Assembly (NCBI GenBank): GCA_013215385.1
Contig: JABSOY010000024.1
Location: forward strand, 1 to 64,000
Direction: 5' to 3'
Source of the DNA: Colwellia sp.
GTDB taxonomy: Bacteria; Pseudomonadota; Gammaproteobacteria; Enterobacterales; Alteromonadaceae
Length of the DNA stretch: 64,000 nt
Positions 8,459 through 15,622 of the stretch are shown piece after piece; the first letter of the stretch is position 1; every line of letters begins with the position of its first letter. Position numbers and translations under genes: made by a program. The notes beneath the pieces were generated by a model. The model had not been told where the DNA came from. It saw nothing but the letters and a program-made list of their open reading frames with translations, and made no database searches.

Positions 8459-9640
8459 TTATTGAATGGTAATAGCGGTTGCGAAACTTTCATCGGTAAA
8501 TGCATCCAGATCAATGGGCGAACGTAAAATCCCTCCTTCAACCGCTAAATCCATTATCATTTTCATGCCCGGCTTTTCTGTATTTAAATTTTGGTAGTTA
8601 ATAACATTGAGATCTATTCTAAGACTTTGAATAATGGCTTGTTCATTGTGCTCTGGAATATGTTTGCGCACCATAGTAGCGATATCTATTATAGCTTGAC
8701 CGCCTTCATTCCTGGCGGCTTCAATGTCTAAACCTGCCTGATGAATGTAATATATCACTTCGTTAATCGCCGCTCGCTTGTCTTTAATCGCTTGATCTGA
8801 GGCTAAAGCAATACATTCAACATGCCCTTTTGGCCAAGGTAATACATCTTTGGAGTACCAGGCAACGTGGCCAAAATTTTGTGTTTCTACGACATCGGCC
8901 CAGGGCAAGGATTGTTCAAATGAAGCTGCGATACCTTTGCTGTTTTGACGCTTAATAAAGGCAGGCGCTTTAGGTGGTGCTACTGCGATGGCGATAACGT
9001 CTTTGTCGTTACCTCGACCAATACCCAAGGTTTTTCCATGGTCTTTTAAATATTTATAGAGTACCACCATATGGGTGGAAAATAATGAAGGAACACCTAC
9101 TTGACTGGGGCGACCCATTTGTTGCTTGACCTTGGTATAGGCATTTGCTACTTTTTCATCAGGATGGCGGTCTTCTCGTTTTTTCGGAAGATTAACATGT
9201 TGATTAATTAAATCGTTAATCGCCAGAGCATTGCCATCACGATGCATTTGCCCGATCCACTTAAATGTTGGACTTACTCGGTACATGTCCATGGCGAGTG
9301 GACTCATCACAAATGCCATATCGGCTTGGCCATCGAGAAAGTATGCTCTTAACAAGGGCCAGCTTTTCATTCTTGATAGGGTAAAGTCGGCATGTTTCAT
9401 TTTGCTGCGATACTTTTCAAAAGCAATAAGTGCGGCATAATGATCAGCAAGGGGAATATAGGCTGCGTTAACCGATTGTTTTAGTGAAACATCAGATGAT
9501 TGATCAGCGGCTATGGCCATATGGCTTAATATACTGGTCAAAAAAATTATTAACACTCTAGGTATTAATTGTTTTATTACAGCGCTCATTCCAGAAAACA
9601 TAAATATGACTGCTTTGCTAATACTAGAGGTGTTTTTCAT
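8459..9640 (-). CDS. NMT1/NrtA-like periplasmic substrate-binding protein
   Basis: This 393-residue protein has an N-terminal signal segment (about residues 20-44, ending near MAIAADQSS). It resembles the nitrate/sulfonate/thiamine-precursor binding family (NrtA/CmpA/SsuA): an early AAYIPLADHYAA strand, a DGQADMAFVMSPLA turn, and GVPSLFSTHMVV at the second lobe. No ABC permease or ATPase is adjacent. It sits between a GGDEF-EAL regulator and a hybrid kinase, so I infer that it feeds ligand information to the kinase's periplasmic domain rather than to a transporter. AAGGA lies upstream of the ATG, and the gap to the upstream gene is 44 bp. The ligand cannot be told from sequence. Confidence 0.8.
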   Translation of the reverse strand: MKNTSSISKAVIFMFSGMSAVIKQLIPRVLIIFLTSILSHMAIAADQSSDVSLKQSVNAAYIPLADHYAALIAFEKYRSKMKHADFTLSRMKSWPLLRAYFLDGQADMAFVMSPLAMDMYRVSPTFKWIGQMHRDGNALAINDLINQHVNLPKKREDRHPDEKVANAYTKVKQQMGRPSQVGVPSLFSTHMVVLYKYLKDHGKTLGIGRGNDKDVIAIAVAPPKAPAFIKRQNSKGIAASFEQSLPWADVVETQNFGHVAWYSKDVLPWPKGHVECIALASDQAIKDKRAAINEVIYYIHQAGLDIEAARNEGGQAIIDIATMVRKHIPEHNEQAIIQSLRIDLNVINYQNLNTEKPGMKMIMDLAVEGGILRSPIDLDAFTDESFATAITIQ

Positions 9641-9684
9641 TAAACGGTATCCTTACTATTTTCTTCAATTAATATTTAGATTTT

Positions 9685-11565
9685 TTACTTAGGTGCTTTT
9701 TCTGAATCGAGTTTGTCACTCAACCATTTTTTGAAATCGTTATAAGGCAAAGGTCTACTGAAATAATAGCCCTGTGCGTAATCACAACCTTCTTGTTGTA
9801 AATATTGCCATTGTGCTTTTGTTTCAATTCCTTCGGCGATAACTTTTAAACCTAAGCCATGTGCCATGGCGATTATTGCCCGTATCAAGACCATATCTTC
9901 TTTATCATCAGGTACACCACTTACAAAACTGCGATCAATTTTTACGGTATTTATCGGGCAGCGTTTAAGGTAGCTTAAGGCCGAATAACCTGTGCCAAAA
10001 TCATCAACAGATAGATGGATACCCAGATCTGACATTGATTTTAAATGTCGGTTAATTTCTTCAGAATCTTCCAATAACAGGCTTTCGGTTATCTCTATTT
10101 CTAAATCCTCTGCCTTGATTATACCGCTGTCGATTTTGTCTTTTACTTGGTGATATAAATCAGCATTTTTAAACTGCAAGGTAGAGGCATTAATAGCTAC
10201 AACGAGCTTTAATTTTGGCACTTGCTTAAATTGACTTCTAATTTCTTCTAATTGGGTAATGGCTGAATCTAAAACCCAAGCACCAATATCATGTATAGAG
10301 CCATTGGCTTCAGCTATAGGGATAAAATAGTCAGGTGGTATCATGCCTAACTCTTTATTGTTCCATCTTAATAACGCTTCAGCGCCATAGACATCAGCAG
10401 TTTTGACCTCGACAATCGGTTGAAAATATACCTCCATTTCTTGTTTTTGAATAGCGAGACGTAATTGCTGTTCTACTTGTTGTCGCTTGTGGGCCGCAGC
10501 ATCCATTTCTTCAGAAAAAAAGCAAAAGCTATTTCTTCCTTGAGATTTTGCTTTATACATAGCGATATCGGCAAAATCGATTAATTTATCAGGGTTGTCA
10601 ATTTGATCGGGGTAGACACAAACTCCGATACTGGCACTTAGTTGGATTTCTTCGTGTTGAAATTTCATTGGTTTATGTGCCGACAACAATACTTCATTGA
10701 TCCGCCCGGTTAAATGTTGTGCATTATTGACATCAGTCAAGAGAATAATAAACTCATCGCCGCCATAACGGGCGACGGTGTCAGTTTTTCGTACTAAGTA
10801 TTCAAAACGTTCAGCAATAGTTTTTAACACTTGATCGCCAATTTTGTGACCTAGGCTATCGTTAACCGCTTTAAAACCATCGAGGTCAACAAATAATAAA
10901 GCGAATTCACTCCCTTGTCGGTCCGCTCTGAACGCAGCTTTTTCTATATCAATCACTAATTGTCGCCGGTTCGGCAGTCCGGTCAATAAATCATGATAAG
11001 CTAAGTAGAGGTTTTTCTCTTCTAAGTCAATACGGGCTTTTACTTCAAGCTCTAGCCCATTTTTTAATCGCCACAGCACCATAAATAAAGATATTTTAGC
11101 CGTTAATATTTCCGGTTGAATAGGCTTGGTAATGTAATCAATAGCACCAGAGGAATAACCTTTTAAGATATGTTGTTCATCGCGATGGACCGCAGTTATA
11201 AATATAATGGGTATATTCAGAGTTTGTGGTTCTTCACGTAGTAATTCTGCCGTTTCGTAGCCATCCATTACTGGCATTTGTACATCAAGGAGGATTAATG
11301 ATAAATTTGGCAGGGAGATCGCCTTTGCTAGGGCTTCTTGACCATCTTCAGCCTCAATTAAATCCGCCTCGACATGGCGAAGCAATCGGACCAAAGCCAA
11401 CCGATTCGCTTTTAAGTCGTCGACAATTAAAATGATAGGTCGATCTAGTTTCATCATAACAATAGGTAATCTGAGGTTACTCAACAGAAGTATAAGTGTT
11501 ATTTTGAATTTATCCTGTAATTTATCCTGTAATTTATCCTGTAATTTATTGTTCATACTACTCAT
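9685..11565 (-). CDS. Response regulator with GGDEF and EAL domains (c-di-GMP turnover)
   Basis: This 626-residue protein has a receiver (about 43-165, phosphoacceptor Asp94 in ILLDVQMP, Lys in TKPI), then GGDEF (RYGGDEF, 268-272) with an inhibitory I-site RKTD five residues before it, then EAL (EALLRW, 396-401; EITESLL; DDFGTGYS; KIDRSFV). Both catalytic motifs look intact, so it could make and break c-di-GMP, with the balance set by phosphorylation, probably from the kinase two genes downstream. The N-terminus is odd: a KLQD repeat and a short hydrophobic stretch precede the receiver. Met37 or Met38 (MMKLDRP) may be the true start. No candidate start has a strong ribosome-binding site. Confidence 0.9.
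   Translation of the reverse strand: MSSMNNKLQDKLQDKLQDKFKITLILLLSNLRLPIVMMKLDRPIILIVDDLKANRLALVRLLRHVEADLIEAEDGQEALAKAISLPNLSLILLDVQMPVMDGYETAELLREEPQTLNIPIIFITAVHRDEQHILKGYSSGAIDYITKPIQPEILTAKISLFMVLWRLKNGLELEVKARIDLEEKNLYLAYHDLLTGLPNRRQLVIDIEKAAFRADRQGSEFALLFVDLDGFKAVNDSLGHKIGDQVLKTIAERFEYLVRKTDTVARYGGDEFIILLTDVNNAQHLTGRINEVLLSAHKPMKFQHEEIQLSASIGVCVYPDQIDNPDKLIDFADIAMYKAKSQGRNSFCFFSEEMDAAAHKRQQVEQQLRLAIQKQEMEVYFQPIVEVKTADVYGAEALLRWNNKELGMIPPDYFIPIAEANGSIHDIGAWVLDSAITQLEEIRSQFKQVPKLKLVVAINASTLQFKNADLYHQVKDKIDSGIIKAEDLEIEITESLLLEDSEEINRHLKSMSDLGIHLSVDDFGTGYSALSYLKRCPINTVKIDRSFVSGVPDDKEDMVLIRAIIAMAHGLGLKVIAEGIETKAQWQYLQQEGCDYAQGYYFSRPLPYNDFKKWLSDKLDSEKAPK
11507..11551. repeat. 12-bp tandem repeat at the start of the GGDEF-EAL gene
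   Basis: Three exact copies of AATTTATCCTGT (11507-11542) and a partial fourth encode Lys-Leu-Gln-Asp repeats on the reverse strand. Twelve is a multiple of three, so copy-number change would not shift the frame. Confidence 0.9.
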
Positions 11566-11911
11566 AAGTTAAGCCGTTGTTTGCAAAAACCGCTGACATT
11601 TATTAAATGTTCCCTGTGGATATCACTAGTTTGATGTGAATAAAATATTATTTCTGAAGCAGGCTTTTCGGTGTTGTAAATATCGGTGTCAGCAATAATT
11701 AGTTCGGTCTCTAATAAAAGTAAACAGATGTTGAAAACGTATTCAACTATATTGATGTTGTTGCATGATTATTACAGCAAAGCTGCATTTATTGATTTTT
11801 AGCTTCAAGTCTCAGATGTGGCTTCATTCAGTAATAATTTGTGTCCTAAAATGAACAAACCATGAACATGGTGTCTTAAAATCATTAATCTATAAAATTT
11901 TAACGTTATTA
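11566..11911. other. 346-bp gap between the signalling and polysaccharide operons
   Basis: No convincing gene. It must hold the promoter of the GGDEF-EAL/binding protein/kinase operon (reverse strand) and the 3' flank of the glycosyltransferase operon. It contains the second copy of the interspersed palindromic repeat. A short reverse frame overlapping the glycosyltransferase end (11805-11999) appears to be a shadow. Confidence 0.5.
11838..11885 (+). repeat. Interspersed palindromic repeat, copy 2
   Basis: GTGTCCTAAAATGAAC is followed by the perfect palindrome ACCATG-AA-CATGGT and a TCTTAAAATCATTAATC tail. It aligns with copies at 3707 and 22898. It lies 3' of the glycosyltransferase gene. 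Confidence 0.6.
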
Positions 11912-13264
11912 CTAATCGCGCTTTTGACCAAATATCATGTTTTTTTGTGTATTTTTCTTTGAGTACAGTTGTTTTTGTGAAACCTTCCACGGATTCCAAG
12001 CGTCAAAATAACTCACTTTATGAATTAACTCCATCATATGAGCATAGGTGCGAACCGGACGCATTAAAAAAGTACTGTACAATGGCATTAGGACCAAAAG
12101 TAATGAGATCTGTAGTTCTTCTTTCTTGATGGTATCTCCTAATATCAATAATGCGTATATGTATTGCAGTACATTAGAAATAAGGTATAAAACATAATTA
12201 ACCAATAAAATAATATGTAATGAATCAGTATGAAAAACAACAATGTAAAAAAAATACACCCACCATTTTATGTTCATGGCAAAGTTAAAAACGACATTTT
12301 CCATAATGGTAATAAAATTTAAAAATGAAAAATTACGATTAAATATATTGAGTAAATCTCTGTGGCGACGCAAACGAAAACGAACTAAAGAACGATCCCA
12401 GCGAAAACGTTGTTTTGCTAATTTGGTAAACTTTACCGGTACATTTGTATAACAAATTGCATTGGGTTCATGGACAACTTTGTAGCCAAGTTTACGAAAG
12501 CGAATAGTGATATCGCCATCCAGTCCAGGACCTACATCCCATCCTTTAACTCGATTTAGTGCATCAGTACGAAAAGCGCCAAAGGCACCAGAAATAATTC
12601 GCAATATGCCAAATGCACTCGCAATAGTGCGTGCCGTCGTTATCGTTTTTATGTATTCCAGGCTTTGCAATGAAGCACAAACCGACGCTTGTAGATTATT
12701 TACTCTGACATCTCCGCCAACCGCAGCAATATTATCGTCCAGATAAAAGTGAATCAACATTTTTTCCAATGCATCATTTCTCGCTAATGTATCAGCATCT
12801 AAGTGAACAACAAACTTACCTTTACAAAAACGTAAAGCTAGATTTGCAGCAGAGGCTTTGCCTCCGCGTTGTTCATTACGGAAAAAGTTAGTAATCAAGC
12901 CACGCTTCAATAGGTGCCTTGCAATGGTTGGCGTATCATCATTTGAGCCATCGTCTACTACTATAAGTTCAAGGTTTTTATAGGATTGCTTTTTTAATGA
13001 ACGTGCTAATTTATATAGATTTTTTCCTTCATTTTTTCCTGGAACTAAGACGCTTACTAACGGACTTTCCATAAAAAGCTGTTGCCGCGCCAATACCTTT
13101 CGATCTTTGAGTCTATAGCTATCAATAAAGTACTTTATTAAACCAATACCGTTAATCACGATATAGCGTAAAGAGTCTACAAAGAAAAAATACCAAAATG
13201 TTACTATTATCTCGAAAAGTGATAAACGGCTGATGAAGTTTAATGCATCATTTAATAACTCCAT
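11912..13264 (-). CDS. Processive family 2 glycosyltransferase (polysaccharide synthase)
   Basis: This membrane synthase of 450 residues resembles PgaC/HasA-type enzymes. An N-terminal membrane segment (about 15-45) precedes the GT2 domain, which has VSVLVPGKNEG, VVDDGSND (Asp104/105), HLDADTL (DxD, 156-158), GPGLDGD (249-251) and QRFRW (285-289), the QxxRW signature of processive enzymes. C-terminal membrane helices (about 310-420) would form the translocation channel. It is the last gene of a four-gene operon; its ATG overlaps the upstream stop (TAATG at 13262-13266), implying coupled translation. Sugar specificity cannot be assigned: poly-N-acetylglucosamine, hyaluronan-like or another beta-linked polymer are possible. 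No PgaB-type deacetylase is present, and the outer-membrane partner is TolC-like. Confidence 0.85.
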   Translation of the reverse strand: MELLNDALNFISRLSLFEIIVTFWYFFFVDSLRYIVINGIGLIKYFIDSYRLKDRKVLARQQLFMESPLVSVLVPGKNEGKNLYKLARSLKKQSYKNLELIVVDDGSNDDTPTIARHLLKRGLITNFFRNEQRGGKASAANLALRFCKGKFVVHLDADTLARNDALEKMLIHFYLDDNIAAVGGDVRVNNLQASVCASLQSLEYIKTITTARTIASAFGILRIISGAFGAFRTDALNRVKGWDVGPGLDGDITIRFRKLGYKVVHEPNAICYTNVPVKFTKLAKQRFRWDRSLVRFRLRRHRDLLNIFNRNFSFLNFITIMENVVFNFAMNIKWWVYFFYIVVFHTDSLHIILLVNYVLYLISNVLQYIYALLILGDTIKKEELQISLLLVLMPLYSTFLMRPVRTYAHMMELIHKVSYFDAWNPWKVSQKQLYSKKNTQKNMIFGQKRD

Positions 13265-14415
13265 TACAGAAGAAGCCCCATGAGCTCATTAGCATCAATA
13301 CTTTTAGTAATAGGCTGTAGTTTTGATGAGATTGGCACATGAAAATTAATGCTCGATTTTAATAGTTGATCAACGTCATTTAACAGGCGCTCCATTACTA
13401 TTTTTGAATTCTGCTCTGGTGTTTCTATCAGTAAACCAACAATAGTACTTTCATTACTTGCTGAAACTAAGTCGCTACTACGTAAACGTATTTTAATGAG
13501 TTGAGTTAATTCGATAAAAAAACCTTTTGCTTTTTCTCCAAGCTCTAAGTATAGAGATTCAAGATCACTGATTTCGATCTTAAATAAACAACTGTTACTT
13601 ACTTGATAGCGGTGAATACGGGCACTCTCTATATGAACAAAACGGTCAAAAGTGCTGAAATCTACTGCGTTAAAAACTTCTTTTACAACAGCCTGCAACA
13701 TATTCTCTAAGCCATATAAAGCCGCATGTTTTGACAATGCACTTAACTCGAAGCTTTTTATTTTACGATGCACGAGATCATCGGGAACGCTTTTACTATG
13801 GCAGTTGTAACAAGTGGTTGTTATTTGTGCATCTTGAAAGTCATGGTGACAGTCGTTGCAATGATAAACTATTGAAGGTTTATCATAGTCAGCACCAATG
13901 TGTTTCAGTGTCTTTTCACATTTGGGGCAAACCATTTCACCATTTCCCTGTAAAAAGGCGTCTTTGTTATCTACATAAGCACAATAAAAATGATGGATAA
14001 GTTCATTCATTTTTAAATTACTACTTTGGCAGTGAGAACAAGTTTCCTGGAAATTTAAAAAAGCAGATTCACAACTATTACATTGATAACTCTTCTCTAT
14101 TTCTTTACTTAGTAACAGATTGTGTGATTCAAGAAATTCTAAGGTATTAAGCAAAGAATGGTCTTGGCTGTCAAAAAAAGGTTCTAATATGGGGTATCTA
14201 TAGCCGTATTGACTGGTAATTGTTCTGATCGGTTCGATATTTTTTTGATGAATATATAAATACCTGAGTATTTTAAAGGCTATTTGAATATCTTCAGCTT
14301 GAGGTTTTATTAACTCTTTTATTCGTGTTGTGCACGTAATAAACTGGTTTCTAATTTGCTGAATACTATAGGCGTCGAGCTTATCGGTTAATAGTAATGC
14401 ATCAGCTAAATTCAT
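13264..14415 (-). CDS. Zinc-ribbon regulator (TackOD1-like) with degenerate GGDEF-like C-terminus
   Basis: The intact part is 383 residues and has five CxxC pairs (112/115, 126/129, 163/166, 186/189, 202/205), enough for two zinc ribbons, in a layout like TackOD1 proteins. Residues about 225-365 resemble a GGDEF fold (FDRFVHIESARIHRY, SNSCLFKIEISDLESL) but have no GGDEF motif, so any nucleotide role would be sensory or structural. It probably regulates the adjacent glycosyltransferase. The ATG at 14415 is the first usable start after an in-frame stop; the same frame continues upstream for 78 codons with protein-like sequence, so the gene is either N-terminally truncated or damaged. The TackOD1 assignment is from memory of the family pattern and is moderate. 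Confidence 0.65.
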   Translation of the reverse strand: MNLADALLLTDKLDAYSIQQIRNQFITCTTRIKELIKPQAEDIQIAFKILRYLYIHQKNIEPIRTITSQYGYRYPILEPFFDSQDHSLLNTLEFLESHNLLLSKEIEKSYQCNSCESAFLNFQETCSHCQSSNLKMNELIHHFYCAYVDNKDAFLQGNGEMVCPKCEKTLKHIGADYDKPSIVYHCNDCHHDFQDAQITTTCYNCHSKSVPDDLVHRKIKSFELSALSKHAALYGLENMLQAVVKEVFNAVDFSTFDRFVHIESARIHRYQVSNSCLFKIEISDLESLYLELGEKAKGFFIELTQLIKIRLRSSDLVSASNESTIVGLLIETPEQNSKIVMERLLNDVDQLLKSSINFHVPISSKLQPITKSIDANELMGLLL

Positions 14416-14649
14416 TGCCGGAGCTATATTTTGTAACGGCGAACAAATAAATATAATAGGTGTTAAATAAACCGCGGGTGAAGGCTGTTGACGAATACTT
14501 CTTAAGTACTTATTTGCTATGGCTAAATCACTTGCATCAATATAGATAATATCCGCAATGGTGACATCACATTCATCTTCAAAAGAATATAACTTGGCAT
14601 TTTTTAGTTATTCAGGGATAACTGATTGTTTAGAAAGATAAAATTCCAT
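14416..14649 (-). pseudogene. Receiver-like N-terminus cut off by an in-frame TAA
   Basis: ATG at 14649 begins MEFYLSKQSVIPE, then TAA at 14608-14610, then the frame continues without break (LKNAKLYSFEDECD, ADIIYIDASDLAIANKYLR, YLTPIIFICS) into the Met at 14415. The strand/helix pattern and the Asp in IYIDASD suit a receiver or pseudo-receiver fold. The ATG sits one base after the upstream gene's stop, exactly where an operon start is expected, so this is very probably the original N-terminus. A single base change (CAA, GAA or AAA to TAA) would explain it. No ATG, GTG or TTG codon lies in frame between the stop and 14415. Confidence 0.75.
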
Positions 14650-14650
14650 A

Positions 14651-15622
14651 TTACAACTCGAATGTTAGGTTGACCGAAAAATTTGCAGATCGTTTAAGTA
14701 GGGAATCATATTGATGTGTTTCGGGTATTAAGCGAATTACCACTGCACTGGCTACATCAGAACTAACCGCCTGAAATTGACTGTTTTCCGGGTTTACTTG
14801 TACTACCTTTGCAGTGAAGTTAACGTTGGAAGTGCCATTATCGAAGGTAACTTTAGCGATCGAGCCTGGTTTCAAGTGGGAGAATGTATCAACAGGCACT
14901 AAAGCATCAATCCAAATTTGTGCATCATTTGGGATAAAGGTCAGTAAAATGCTACCGGCGAGAACAAATAGCCCTGGTTGAACATGTATTTTTTCAATTT
15001 TACCTGTATGTTGATTAAATACATCAACGTGTTTTTTTTTATTTTTCTCAATGACAATACTGTCCAACTCTTTCAGGTGAATCACTTCTGCTTCATTTTG
15101 TTTATTTAAGTTAAACAAGCTATCGTCGATGATATGAATACTCTCAGTTTTCAAGCGGATTTTATCTTCAAGGTTTAATCGTGTTTCAAACATAGCTGAT
15201 TTTTCAAAGTTAATTAACTCCTGCTTCAATCGTTCCTTTCGAGCTTGTAAACTGGTTTTTTTTGCGAGCATTGCAACAAGTTGCTTTTCTACTCTAAGTT
15301 TTTCATTGAGAAAAAATGCTGTTGGCATTTGAATATGACTAATAGTGAATACTTTTTCATCTTTGGAAATAGTATCAAAAGCCTGTTTGTTTATTTTTTC
15401 GACGATACCAGCAACCGGTGCGGTAATACTGTGAGTTTGAATATTTATCATGCCATCCAATTTAGCGAAATACATGCGTTGATATGCATAATTACTAAGA
15501 TAGGCGACAACAAACACTAAAAAACCATAATAGAAAAAACGGGTCAGACGATACGCCAACGTTATACTTGGGGGTTGAGCGCTACTTGCATTGATATAGT
15601 TTAATTTTTTACGTAGTTTCAC
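14651..15622 (-). CDS. HlyD-like periplasmic adaptor (membrane fusion protein)
   Basis: This 323-residue inner-membrane anchored adaptor has one TM helix (about 27-47), a split lipoyl/barrel-sandwich region (SITAPVAGIVEKI early; HTGKIEKIHVQPGLFVLAG late), an intervening coiled-coil hairpin (about 95-195), and a C-terminal beta-barrel (WIDALVPVDTFSHLKPG). It would bridge the inner-membrane glycosyltransferase and the TolC-like outer-membrane protein. Start is GTG at 15622, overlapping the upstream TGA (GTGA); its stop is one base before the old start of the zinc-ribbon gene. There is no ABC transporter in the operon, so it probably serves polysaccharide export in the manner of Alg44-type adaptors; that role is inferred. 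Confidence 0.8.
   Translation of the reverse strand: MKLRKKLNYINASSAQPPSITLAYRLTRFFYYGFLVFVVAYLSNYAYQRMYFAKLDGMINIQTHSITAPVAGIVEKINKQAFDTISKDEKVFTISHIQMPTAFFLNEKLRVEKQLVAMLAKKTSLQARKERLKQELINFEKSAMFETRLNLEDKIRLKTESIHIIDDSLFNLNKQNEAEVIHLKELDSIVIEKNKKKHVDVFNQHTGKIEKIHVQPGLFVLAGSILLTFIPNDAQIWIDALVPVDTFSHLKPGSIAKVTFDNGTSNVNFTAKVVQVNPENSQFQAVSSDVASAVVIRLIPETHQYDSLLKRSANFSVNLTFEL

Noticed and set aside
8431-8541. Long N-terminus of the hybrid kinase
   Set aside because: It would overlap the binding-protein gene by 83 bp and add 37 residues without family support; ATG 8430 is cleaner.
11805-11999. Reverse-strand ORF of 64 codons overlapping the glycosyltransferase end
   Set aside because: It is in another frame of the glycosyltransferase 3' end and includes the palindromic repeat; no protein features.
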